A stretch of 63,141 nt of DNA from Paenibacillus sp. JJ-223 (GTDB lineage: Bacteria; Bacillota; Bacilli; Paenibacillales; Paenibacillaceae), in NCBI RefSeq assembly GCF_927798175.1, contig NZ_CAKMMP010000026.1, forward strand, positions 1 through 63,141, read 5' to 3'. Each line of letters begins with the position of its first letter. Position 1 is the stretch's first letter. Positions 25,211 to 34,113 of the stretch are shown in pieces. Under the pieces are notes generated by a model. The model saw only the letters and a program-made list of their open reading frames with translations, searched no databases and was not told where the DNA came from. A program made the translations under genes and the position numbers.

Positions 25211-28200
25211 TTGGCAGGACATCTTGTTCAATATGGTCGACGCACTCGGCGCAGTTATGCACGAATTAACGAGATACTCGAAGTTCCGAACCTGATTGAA
25301 ATCCAACAAAAATCTTACGATTGGTTTTTGGAGGAAGGGTTGCGCGAAATGTTCCAGGATATCTCGCCGATCCAGGATTTCACAGGCAACTTGATTTTGG
25401 AATTTATCGATTACAGTCTCGGTGAACCGAAGTATACAGTAGACGACGCCAAAGAGCGTGACGTTACTTATGCAGCACCGCTTCGGGTCAAAGTCCGGCT
25501 CATTAATAAGGAAACCGGCGAAGTCAAAGAGCAGGAAGTATTCATGGGAGATTTCCCGCTGATGACCGAAACCGGCACATTTATTATTAATGGTGCGGAA
25601 CGGGTTATTGTCAGCCAGTTGGTTCGCTCTCCTAGCGTTTACTTCAGCACAAAAGTAGATAAAAACGCCAAAAAAACGTATACCGCTACAGTGATTCCTA
25701 ACCGTGGCGCTTGGCTGGAACTTGAGATGGACGCGAAGGACATCGTTTACGTCCGGATCGACCGCACACGCAAAATACCGGTGACGGTTCTGCTGCGTGC
25801 ACTTGGTTTCGGCACAGACGCTGAGATTCTGGATCTTCTCGGTAATGACGAATATATTCGCAACACACTGGACAAAGACAACACGGATTCCACGGAGAAA
25901 GCACTCATCGAGATTTACGAGCGTCTCCGTCCGGGCGAGCCGCCAACGCTGGATAACGCGAAAAGCTTGCTCGTAGCGCGCTTCTTTGATCCAAAACGTT
26001 ATGACCTCGCCAACGTAGGTCGTTACAAAATCAACAAAAAGCTTCACATCAAAAACCGCTTGTTCAACCAGCGTCTTGCGGAGTCCTTGATCGATACGGA
26101 CACTGGCGAGATCATCGCTGAAGCGGGCCAAATGGTAGACCGCCGCTTGTTGGATGAAATTATGTCCTACCTCGAGAAAAGCGTCGGGTTCCGCACATAC
26201 CATGTGGCAAACGGTGTATTGGATGCCAATGATATTCCGGTACAGACGATTGATGTATTCTCTCCGATTGAAGACGGCAAAGTAGTCAAGCTGATTGCTA
26301 ATGCGAACATCGATAAATCGGTTAAAAATATCACGCCTGCGGACATCATCTCGTCCATCAGTTACTTCCTGAACTTGTTGCATGGCATCGGAAGCACGGA
26401 TGACATCGACCATCTGGGTAACCGTCGCTTGCGTTCCGTGGGCGAGCTCTTGCAGAACCAATTCCGCATCGGTCTTTCCCGTATGGAACGCGTTGTGCGC
26501 GAGAGAATGTCCATCCAGGACGCTAACGTGATCACGCCGCAGGCTTTGATCAACATCCGTCCGGTCATTGCATCGATTAAAGAGTTCTTCGGCAGCTCTC
26601 AGTTGTCGCAGTTTATGGATCAAACGAACCCGCTGGGTGAGTTGACGCATAAACGTCGTCTGTCCGCACTCGGACCGGGCGGTTTGACGCGTGAGCGTGC
26701 CGGCATGGAAGTCCGTGACGTCCATCCATCCCACTATGGCCGGATGTGTCCGATCGAGACGCCGGAGGGACCGAACATCGGTTTGATCAACTCCCTGTCG
26801 ACATTTGCCCGCGTGAACGAATATGGCTTCATCGAAGCGCCGTATCGTTGGGTTGACCCGAAAACAGGCGTAGTCACGGAGCAAATCGACTACCTGACGG
26901 CGGACGAAGAAGATAACTACGTTGTCGCTCAGGCGAATGCGAAGTTGAACGAGGACGGAACGTTTGCCGAAGAGTCGATCATCGTGCGTTACAACAAACA
27001 GTCGGATAACATCCTGACGATGCCGAGCGAGCGCGTTGACTACATGGACGTATCTCCGAAGCAGGTCGTATCCGTTGCGACGGCGCTCATTCCGTTCCTT
27101 GAGAACGATGACTCCAACCGCGCGTTGATGGGATCCAACATGCAGCGTCAGGCCGTTCCTTTGCTCGTGCCTAAAGCTCCGCTTGTCGGAACAGGTATGG
27201 AACACAAAGCCGCAAAAGATTCCGGTGTATGTATTGTTTCCAAATACGACGGGATTATCGAACGTTCTTCTGCCAATGAAATCTGGCTCCGTCGCATAGA
27301 AGCGATCGATGGCCAAGAGGTCAAGGGCGATATCGTTAAATATAAATTACACAAATTTATGCGTTCCAACCAAGGAACATGCATTAACCAACGTCCAATC
27401 GTCAAACGCGGCGACGTCGTCAAAGCGGGAGATATCCTTGCTGACGGCCCATCCACGGAAATGGGCGAATTGGCACTGGGCCGCAACGTAGTCGTTGCCT
27501 TCATGACTTGGGAAGGTTACAACTACGAGGATGCGATCCTGCTGAGCGAAAAACTCGTGAAGGAAGATGTGTACACATCCATCCATATCGAGGAATACGA
27601 GTCCGAGGCACGTGATACGAAGCTTGGACCGGAAGAAATTACGCGTGACATCCCGAACGTCGGCGAAGAGGCTCTTCGCAATCTGGATGAGCGCGGGATT
27701 ATCCGCATCGGTGCCGAAATCGCAGCCGGCGATATCCTGGTTGGTAAAGTAACGCCTAAAGGCGTAACGGAACTGACTGCCGAGGAACGCCTCTTGCATG
27801 CGATCTTTGGTGAGAAAGCACGTGAAGTTCGTGACACTTCTCTGCGCGTACCTCATGGTACGGACGGTATCGTAGTCGACGTTAAAGTGTTTACACGCGA
27901 AAACGGCGACGAGCTGCCTCCAGGCGTTAACCAGCTGGTTCGTGTCTATATCGCTCAGAAACGTAAAATCTCTGAGGGTGACAAAATGGCCGGACGTCAC
28001 GGTAACAAAGGGGTCGTGGCACGTATTCTGCCTGAAGAGGATATGCCGTTCCTGCCGGACGGTACTCCGGTACAGATCGTTCTTAACCCGCTGGGCGTAC
28101 CATCGCGGATGAACATCGGTCAGGTGCTTGAGGTCCATCTTGGTATGGCTGCGATGCAGCTGGGTATTCACGTGGCAACGCCTGTATTCGACGGAGCGAA

Positions 28201-28756
28201 GGAGTATGACGTCTTCGATACGATGGAAGAAGCAGGCATGCAGCGCAATGGTAAAACGGTTCTGTACGACGGCCGCACGGGAGAACGCTTCGAACGTGAA
28301 GTTACGGTCGGTGTCATGCACATGATCAAACTGGCGCACATGGTTGACGATAAAATCCATGCCCGTTCCACAGGTCCTTACTCTCTGGTTACGCAGCAAC
28401 CGCTGGGCGGTAAAGCCCAATTCGGTGGCCAGCGTTTCGGGGAGATGGAGGTTTGGGCGCTTGAAGCCTACGGCGCAGCCTACACGCTTCAAGAAATCCT
28501 GACCGTCAAATCCGATGACGTTGTAGGTCGTGTGAAAACGTATGAGTCCATCGTCAAAGGCGAGAACGTTCCGGAACCGGGTGTTCCTGAATCGTTCAAA
28601 GTTTTGATCAAAGAGCTGCAAAGCTTGGGTATGGACGTCAAAATCCTGAGCGAAGACGAACAGGAAATTGAAATGAAAGAAATCGACGATGAAGATGACG
28701 CTGCGAACGACAAACTCAGCCTCAACCTCGAGGGTGCAGAGGTCGGAGCGGAATAA
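25211..28756 (+). CDS. rpoB: DNA-directed RNA polymerase subunit beta
   Basis: A 1181-residue beta subunit matching the Bacillales form throughout. The rifampicin region (about 459-520) reads SSQLSQFMDQTNP, ELTHKRRLSALGPGG and RDVHPSHYGRMCPIETPEG, with the Asp, His and Ser commonly changed in resistant mutants all present, so it looks rifampicin-sensitive. The C-terminal clamp segment has GGKAQFGGQRFGEMEVWALEA. The start is TTG 25211, eight bases after GAGGGGTG; it yields AGHLVQYGRR as expected. rpoC begins 113 bases later. Confidence 0.98.
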   Translation: MAGHLVQYGRRTRRSYARINEILEVPNLIEIQQKSYDWFLEEGLREMFQDISPIQDFTGNLILEFIDYSLGEPKYTVDDAKERDVTYAAPLRVKVRLINKETGEVKEQEVFMGDFPLMTETGTFIINGAERVIVSQLVRSPSVYFSTKVDKNAKKTYTATVIPNRGAWLELEMDAKDIVYVRIDRTRKIPVTVLLRALGFGTDAEILDLLGNDEYIRNTLDKDNTDSTEKALIEIYERLRPGEPPTLDNAKSLLVARFFDPKRYDLANVGRYKINKKLHIKNRLFNQRLAESLIDTDTGEIIAEAGQMVDRRLLDEIMSYLEKSVGFRTYHVANGVLDANDIPVQTIDVFSPIEDGKVVKLIANANIDKSVKNITPADIISSISYFLNLLHGIGSTDDIDHLGNRRLRSVGELLQNQFRIGLSRMERVVRERMSIQDANVITPQALINIRPVIASIKEFFGSSQLSQFMDQTNPLGELTHKRRLSALGPGGLTRERAGMEVRDVHPSHYGRMCPIETPEGPNIGLINSLSTFARVNEYGFIEAPYRWVDPKTGVVTEQIDYLTADEEDNYVVAQANAKLNEDGTFAEESIIVRYNKQSDNILTMPSERVDYMDVSPKQVVSVATALIPFLENDDSNRALMGSNMQRQAVPLLVPKAPLVGTGMEHKAAKDSGVCIVSKYDGIIERSSANEIWLRRIEAIDGQEVKGDIVKYKLHKFMRSNQGTCINQRPIVKRGDVVKAGDILADGPSTEMGELALGRNVVVAFMTWEGYNYEDAILLSEKLVKEDVYTSIHIEEYESEARDTKLGPEEITRDIPNVGEEALRNLDERGIIRIGAEIAAGDILVGKVTPKGVTELTAEERLLHAIFGEKAREVRDTSLRVPHGTDGIVVDVKVFTRENGDELPPGVNQLVRVYIAQKRKISEGDKMAGRHGNKGVVARILPEEDMPFLPDGTPVQIVLNPLGVPSRMNIGQVLEVHLGMAAMQLGIHVATPVFDGAKEYDVFDTMEEAGMQRNGKTVLYDGRTGERFEREVTVGVMHMIKLAHMVDDKIHARSTGPYSLVTQQPLGGKAQFGGQRFGEMEVWALEAYGAAYTLQEILTVKSDDVVGRVKTYESIVKGENVPEPGVPESFKVLIKELQSLGMDVKILSEDEQEIEMKEIDDEDDAANDKLSLNLEGAEVGAE

Positions 28757-28805
28757 TCGCCTTCGGGCATAGCTGACCGGCGTTTTTTCATCAGGCTCGC
28801 GTCTT

Positions 28806-28825
28806 TCTCCGGCTTCGGCCGGGGA
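28806..28825 (+). other. UUCG-capped hairpin in the rpoB-rpoC spacer
   Basis: An 8-bp stem TCTCCGGC/GCCGGGGA closes the very stable C(TTCG)G tetraloop. There is no T run, so it is unlikely to terminate; mRNA stabilisation or processing is a guess. Confidence 0.6.
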
Positions 28826-28869
28826 GGGCGTAACCTAGAATACAGGACTTGGTTAAGGAGGGTTGCTCC

Positions 28870-31800
28870 TTGTTGGACGTCAACAATTTCGAATACATGA
28901 AGATCGGGCTTGCTTCCCCTGAAAAAATTCGTTCTTGGTCCCGCGGAGAAGTGAAGAAACCGGAAACGATCAACTATCGTACGTTGAAACCGGAAAAAGA
29001 AGGGCTGTTCTGCGAAAAGATTTTTGGCCCTACGAAAGACTGGGAATGTCATTGCGGTAAATACAAACGCGTTCGTTATAAAGGCGTCGTCTGTGACCGT
29101 TGTGGCGTTGAAGTAACACGTGCGAAAGTACGTCGCGAACGGATGGGGCATATCGAGCTTGCTGCTCCGGTATCGCATATCTGGTACTTCAAAGGTATTC
29201 CGAGCCGTATGGGTCTTGCTTTGGATATGTCTCCAAGATCTCTTGAGGAGATTATTTATTTTGCATCTTATGTAGTAACCGATCCAGGAGAAACTCCACT
29301 GGAGAAAAAACAACTGCTGTCCGAGAAAGAATATCGCAGCTACCGTGAAAAATACGGATATGGATTCCAGGCCGGCATGGGTGCAGAGGCAGTCAAAAAA
29401 CTGCTTCAAGACCTTGATGTGGAAAAAGAGCTCGACTTCCTGAAAGAAGAGCTTCGCACTGCGCAAGGACAACGTCGCAACCGTGCGATCAAACGTTTGG
29501 AAGTCATTGAAGCTTTCCGCAATTCCGGCAATAAGCCTGAGTGGATGATCATGGATGTTCTTCCAGTGATCCCGCCAGAACTTCGTCCAATGGTACAGCT
29601 GGACGGCGGACGTTTCGCAACGTCTGACCTCAATGACCTGTATCGCCGTGTAATCAACCGTAACAACCGTCTGAAACGCCTGTTGGATCTTGGCGCACCG
29701 GACATTATCGTGCAAAACGAAAAACGGATGCTTCAGGAAGCGGTTGACGCATTGATCGACAACGGCCGTCGCGGACGCCCGGTAACGGGTCCTGGTAACC
29801 GTCCTTTGAAATCCCTCAGCCACATGCTGAAAGGTAAACAAGGACGTTTCCGTCAAAACTTGCTCGGTAAACGTGTTGACTACTCCGGTCGTTCGGTTAT
29901 CGTCGTAGGACCTTACCTGAAAATGTATCAGTGCGGTCTGCCTAAAGATATGGCGCTTGAACTGTTCAAGCCTTTCGTGATGAAAGAGCTTGTGAATAAA
30001 GGGCTTGCCCACAATATCAAGAGCGCTAAGCGCAAAGTCGAACGCGTAAGCCCGGAAGTTTGGGACGTTCTTGAAGAAGTCATTAAAGAGCATCCGGTTC
30101 TGCTCAACCGTGCCCCTACGCTTCACCGTCTTGGTATTCAAGCGTTTGAACCGATTCTGGTTGAAGGTAAGGCAATTCGTCTTCACCCGCTCGTATGTAC
30201 GGCGTATAATGCCGACTTTGACGGTGACCAAATGGCCGTGCACGTTCCGTTGTCTGCGGAAGCTCAAGCAGAAGCACGGATTCTGATGCTTGCATCGGGC
30301 AACATTTTGAACCCGAAAGACGGTAAACCGGTTGTTACCCCTTCCCAGGATATGGTTCTCGGTTCTTACTACCTGACCATGGACAACAAGGAAGAAAAGG
30401 GAACAGGCATGATTTTGCGTACGGTAAACGAAGCTGTATCCGCATATCAACGCGGTACTGCAGGTTTGCATGCACGCGTGGCTATTCCTGTTAAAGCACT
30501 GGGCAAAACAAGCTTCACGGAAAAACAACAAGAGGCGATGCTGCTGACAACCGTCGGCAAAATCATCTTTAACGAGATTTTCCCTGCGAGCTTCCCGTAC
30601 ATCAACGATGCTACACGTGCTAACCTTTATCAAGGTACTGCGGAGCACTCGTTTGTATATGAGAAAGGTGCCGATCTGAGAGAAGCGATCATGAATGCTC
30701 CTCAAGCCGGCGGTGTCGGAAAAGAATATCTCGGTTCGATCATCGCGCGTTGTTTCGAAATTTATCACACAACGGAAACAGCCGTTATTCTGGATAAAAT
30801 CAAACAACTCGGATTTACGTATTCGACCCGTGCCGGTATTACCGTGGCCGTGTCGGACGTTGTCGTGCCTGATGAAAAAATCGACATTCTCAAGCAGTCC
30901 GAAGAAAAAGCCCAAATCGTTACGAATCAGTACCGTCGCGGTCTGATCACGAACGAAGAGCGCTATGACCGCATCATCGATATCTGGTCGAAATCGAAAG
31001 ACGATATCACCGATATCCTGATGAAGTCGATGGATCGTTACAATTCGATCATGATGATGGTTGACTCCAAAGCGCGGGGTAACAAATCGCAGATCACCCA
31101 GCTGGGCGGTATGCGTGGTCTGATGGCCAACCCATCCGGCCGGATTATCGAACTCCCAATCAAATCGAACTTCCGTGAAGGTCTGACGGTACTCGAGTAC
31201 TTTATCTCGACGCACGGTGCCCGTAAAGGTTTGGCCGATACGGCCCTTCGTACGGCGGACTCCGGTTACTTGACTCGTCGTCTCGTAGACGTAGCCCAAG
31301 ATGTCATCGTACGCGAAGATGACTGCGGTACAGACAAAGGCTTCACTGTTAGCCGTATCCAGGACGGCAAAGAGGTTATCGAGGATCTCTATGACCGTAT
31401 CGAAGGCAGATACTGCTTTGAAACGGTTCGTCATCCGGAAACGAATGAAATCATTGCGCACCGCAATGAATTGATCGATTCCGACAAAGCGGAAGCGATC
31501 GTCAAAGCCGGCGTAACGAAACTGCAAATCCGCTCCGTACTCAGCTGCCGTGCTCGTCATGGTGTCTGCAAAAAATGTTACGGTCGCAACCTGGCGACAG
31601 GTAAACATGTGGAGATCGGGGAAGCAGTCGGTATTATCGCTGCACAATCCATTGGTGAGCCAGGAACCCAGTTGACGATGCGTACGTTCCACACCGGTGG
31701 TGTAGCCGGAGACGATATCACGCAAGGTTTGCCGCGTATCCAAGAGCTCTTCGAAGCCCGTAACCCTAAAGGTCAGGCTACGATCAGTGAGATTGACGGT

Positions 31801-32484
31801 GTCGTTAAAGAGATCCGCGAGGCGAAAGATCGTCGCGAAATCGAAATCCAAGGTGAAGCGGAGTCCAAAGTATACTCGGTTACCTATGGTTCCCGTGTGC
31901 GCGTAAGCGAAGGCATGGAGATCGAAGCGGGCGACGAGTTGACGGACGGTTCCATCGATCCGAAAGAAATGCTGCGCATCAAAGGCGTACGTGGCGTGCA
32001 GAACTACATTTTGCAGGAAGTACAGCGCGTATACCGTAACCAGGGTGTAGAAATCAACGATAAACACGTTGAAGTCATGATCCGTCAAATGCTGCGCAAA
32101 ATCCGCATCGTAGATGCAGGGGACACCAACTTGTTGCCAGGATCGTTCGTGGATACCCACGAGTACGAAAAAGCAAACAAAGCGGCATTCCTCAGCAACA
32201 AAGAGCCAGCGGTTGCCAAACCGATCCTGCTCGGGATCACCAAAGCATCCCTGGAGACCGATTCCTTCCTGTCCGCGGCATCCTTCCAGGAGACGACACG
32301 TGTCCTGACAGATGCAGCGATCAAAGGAAAAGTCGATCAGTTGCTCGGTCTGAAAGAAAACGTAATTATCGGTAAACTGATTCCTGCAGGTACGGGTATG
32401 AACCGTTACCGCAGCATCGAGTTTGCCGGTCCGGAAGACGGCGAATCTTCGGTAGAAGAGCTGGAGCCGGTATCCGTAGATTAA
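28870..32484 (+). CDS. rpoC: DNA-directed RNA polymerase subunit beta'
   Basis: A 1204-residue beta' subunit. The N-terminal zinc finger has CHC and CDRC (about 58-78), the catalytic loop NADFDGDQMAVH near 447 binds the active-site magnesium, and the trigger-loop region GARKGLADTALRTADSGYLTR is intact. The second zinc site with CRARHGVCKKCYGRN is near 893. TTG 28870 is seven bases after GGAGGG and gives MLDVNNFEYM, the family start. Confidence 0.98.
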   Translation: MLDVNNFEYMKIGLASPEKIRSWSRGEVKKPETINYRTLKPEKEGLFCEKIFGPTKDWECHCGKYKRVRYKGVVCDRCGVEVTRAKVRRERMGHIELAAPVSHIWYFKGIPSRMGLALDMSPRSLEEIIYFASYVVTDPGETPLEKKQLLSEKEYRSYREKYGYGFQAGMGAEAVKKLLQDLDVEKELDFLKEELRTAQGQRRNRAIKRLEVIEAFRNSGNKPEWMIMDVLPVIPPELRPMVQLDGGRFATSDLNDLYRRVINRNNRLKRLLDLGAPDIIVQNEKRMLQEAVDALIDNGRRGRPVTGPGNRPLKSLSHMLKGKQGRFRQNLLGKRVDYSGRSVIVVGPYLKMYQCGLPKDMALELFKPFVMKELVNKGLAHNIKSAKRKVERVSPEVWDVLEEVIKEHPVLLNRAPTLHRLGIQAFEPILVEGKAIRLHPLVCTAYNADFDGDQMAVHVPLSAEAQAEARILMLASGNILNPKDGKPVVTPSQDMVLGSYYLTMDNKEEKGTGMILRTVNEAVSAYQRGTAGLHARVAIPVKALGKTSFTEKQQEAMLLTTVGKIIFNEIFPASFPYINDATRANLYQGTAEHSFVYEKGADLREAIMNAPQAGGVGKEYLGSIIARCFEIYHTTETAVILDKIKQLGFTYSTRAGITVAVSDVVVPDEKIDILKQSEEKAQIVTNQYRRGLITNEERYDRIIDIWSKSKDDITDILMKSMDRYNSIMMMVDSKARGNKSQITQLGGMRGLMANPSGRIIELPIKSNFREGLTVLEYFISTHGARKGLADTALRTADSGYLTRRLVDVAQDVIVREDDCGTDKGFTVSRIQDGKEVIEDLYDRIEGRYCFETVRHPETNEIIAHRNELIDSDKAEAIVKAGVTKLQIRSVLSCRARHGVCKKCYGRNLATGKHVEIGEAVGIIAAQSIGEPGTQLTMRTFHTGGVAGDDITQGLPRIQELFEARNPKGQATISEIDGVVKEIREAKDRREIEIQGEAESKVYSVTYGSRVRVSEGMEIEAGDELTDGSIDPKEMLRIKGVRGVQNYILQEVQRVYRNQGVEINDKHVEVMIRQMLRKIRIVDAGDTNLLPGSFVDTHEYEKANKAAFLSNKEPAVAKPILLGITKASLETDSFLSAASFQETTRVLTDAAIKGKVDQLLGLKENVIIGKLIPAGTGMNRYRSIEFAGPEDGESSVEELEPVSVD

Positions 32485-32516
32485 TCGCTTTTTCTAGCAC
32501 CTGAACAAAGAAATAG

Positions 32517-32579
32517 AGTTTTGGGCATCAGGGGATGATGGCATGAGCGTGCCTATACGTCCTCTGATGCTGCAAAACT
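32517..32579 (+). other. Long nested hairpin between rpoC and rplGB
   Basis: Outer stem AGTTTTG/CAAAACT, main stem GCATCAGGGGA/TCCTCTGATGC (32525-32535 with 32560-32570, one G-U) and an inner GGCA/TGCC. No T run follows the outer stem. It lies just before the rplGB promoter and resembles the fusA-tuf spacer element at 36201-36257. Confidence 0.7.
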
Positions 32580-32600
32580 TTATGATAAATGTTTGTGATT

Positions 32601-32615
32601 AGCATTGACAATGCT
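32601..32615 (+). promoter_or_regulatory. Palindrome enclosing the -35 box of the rplGB promoter
   Basis: AGCATT-GAC-AATGCT is a perfect 15-base interrupted palindrome with TTGACA inside it. The inner 13 bases recur exactly at the cysH promoter (55688-55700). It could be an operator; the binding protein is unknown. Confidence 0.45.
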
Positions 32616-32633
32616 TGCGCTAGATGCTAATAT
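32605..32633 (+). promoter_or_regulatory. Sigma-A promoter of rplGB and the str operon
   Basis: TTGACA (32605-32610), 17-bp spacer, TAATAT (32628-32633), about 50 bases before the rplGB start. Confidence 0.85.
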
Positions 32634-32688
32634 ATCAAAGGTGCGTGAGCAGATGATTGTATTTGATCCAATTTCGGAGGAATGTACG

Positions 32689-32937
32689 ATGCCTAATGAA
32701 AAAGGTCTGCAAGATGCTCATGTCAAGATTGGTACCAAACAGACCATGCGGATGGTTCAGTCAGGAATGGCTTCCGAAGTCTATGTGGCTGAGGATTGCG
32801 ATCCGCAGCTTACTTCCAAAATCATCGCTTTGTGCGAAGAGCACAATGTCAAGTACACGAAAGTGGACACGATGAAAAATCTCGGCAAGGCATGCGGGAT
32901 TGGAGTAGGGGCAGCAATGGTAGCTGTCGTTAAATAA
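32689..32937 (+). CDS. rplGB: L7Ae-family kink-turn RNA-binding protein (YbxF/RplGB)
   Basis: An 82-residue L7Ae/L30e-fold protein. Motifs GTKQTMRMVQSGMASEVYVAEDC and KNLGKACGIGVGAAMV fit the k-turn binding face. B. subtilis YbxF binds kink-turn RNA and lies at the same place before rpsL. ATG 32689 follows GGAGG by eight bases; the frame is open farther upstream, but that would start at the promoter -35 box. rpsL follows after 150 bases. Confidence 0.93.
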   Translation: MPNEKGLQDAHVKIGTKQTMRMVQSGMASEVYVAEDCDPQLTSKIIALCEEHNVKYTKVDTMKNLGKACGIGVGAAMVAVVK

Positions 32938-33087
32938 TGTTAGGAACGTTTTTGTCAGGGAACATTTTTATGGATTCTCAAAGGCAAAAACTTTTCATTT
33001 GTCTTTTTATGAACCGCCTGGGTCTGTGGGCTTAGAGTAAAGGTTTATAAAGAAACATGAATAATTGAGGAAGGGGGTGGCAATCAC

Positions 33088-33510
33088 ATGCCAACTATTA
33101 ACCAACTGGTTCGTAAAGGACGCCAAGCTAAAATCTACAAGTCCAAATCGCCAGCCTTGCAAAAAGGGTTCAACGCTCTGAAACGTGAAGCTACTAACAT
33201 CAGTGCCCCACAAAAACGTGGTGTCTGCACTCGTGTAGGTACAATGACTCCGAAAAAACCGAACTCCGCGCTTCGTAAATACGCTCGTGTTCGCTTGACG
33301 AACCGCGTAGAGGTGACGGCTTACATTCCGGGTATCGGACATAACTTGCAAGAGCACAGCGTTGTGCTGATCCGTGGCGGTCGTGTAAAAGACCTTCCGG
33401 GGGTACGTTATCACATCGTTCGTGGCGCTCTTGATACTGCAGGCGTGAACAACCGTATGCAAGCTCGTTCCAAATACGGCGCGAAACGTCCAAAAGCTAA
33501 AAAAGCCTAA
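33088..33510 (+). CDS. rpsL: 30S ribosomal protein S12
   Basis: A 140-residue S12 at the decoding centre. The segments TPKKPNSALRK and GGRVKDLPGVRYH are wild type at the lysines linked to streptomycin resistance. GAAGGGGGTGG precedes ATG 33088. It begins the rpsL-rpsG-fusA-tuf string. Confidence 0.98.
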   Translation: MPTINQLVRKGRQAKIYKSKSPALQKGFNALKREATNISAPQKRGVCTRVGTMTPKKPNSALRKYARVRLTNRVEVTAYIPGIGHNLQEHSVVLIRGGRVKDLPGVRYHIVRGALDTAGVNNRMQARSKYGAKRPKAKKA

Positions 33511-33521
33511 TTGAAGAATAG

Positions 33522-33571
33522 CGGCAATCTCGGCATGATTCTGGCTGCTGCCAGATAAGCCGGATTAGCCG
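33522..33571 (+). other. Stem-loop in the rpsL-rpsG spacer
   Basis: CGGCAATCTCGGC (33522-33534) pairs imperfectly with GCCGGATTAGCCG (33559-33571), with inner TGGC/GCCA. In other bacteria S7 represses its own operon from this spacer; whether this structure does so is untested. Confidence 0.5.
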
Positions 33572-33595
33572 AACAAGAAAGAAAGGGGGATATCC

Positions 33596-34066
33596 ATGCC
33601 ACGCAAAGGTCCAGTTACGAAAAGAGACGTGTTGCCAGATCCGGTATACAACAGCAAGTTGGTTACTCGTTTGATCAACCGCATCATGCTCGACGGAAAA
33701 CGCGGTGTTGCTCAAAGCATCCTGTACAATGCGTTCAAGTTGATTCAAGAACGTACGGGTAATGACCCGATGGAAGTATTTGAAGCAGCAATCAAAAATA
33801 TCATGCCAGTCCTGGAAGTTAAAGCTCGCCGTGTCGGCGGTGCCAACTACCAAGTACCAATCGAGGTAAAACCAGAGAGACGTACTTCCCTGGGATTACG
33901 TTGGCTCGTGAACTACTCCCGCAACCGCGGTGAGAAAACGATGGAAGAGCGTTTGGCGGCTGAGATCATCGACGCTTCCAACAACACAGGCGCTTCCGTT
34001 AAAAAACGCGAAGACACGCACAAAATGGCTGAAGCGAACAAAGCGTTTGCTCACTACCGTTGGTAG
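33596..34066 (+). CDS. rpsG: 30S ribosomal protein S7
   Basis: A 156-residue S7 that nucleates assembly of the 30S head and lines the E site. It starts MPRKGPVTKRDVLPDP and has GGANYQVPIEVKPERR near 82. GGGGGAT precedes ATG 33596. fusA starts 47 bases later. Confidence 0.98.
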   Translation: MPRKGPVTKRDVLPDPVYNSKLVTRLINRIMLDGKRGVAQSILYNAFKLIQERTGNDPMEVFEAAIKNIMPVLEVKARRVGGANYQVPIEVKPERRTSLGLRWLVNYSRNRGEKTMEERLAAEIIDASNNTGASVKKREDTHKMAEANKAFAHYRW

Positions 34067-34113
34067 GATTCAGTTCATACTAAAAACTTCAATTTTGAAG
34101 GGAGACCCATTTC

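Noticed and set aside
28489..32160. 1223-codon open frame on the minus strand opposite rpoC
   Set aside because: It is a codon-bias shadow of rpoB/rpoC. The protein has no recognisable domain and no SD, and the plus-strand gene is certain. The same applies to long antisense frames opposite clpC, fusA and the spc genes.
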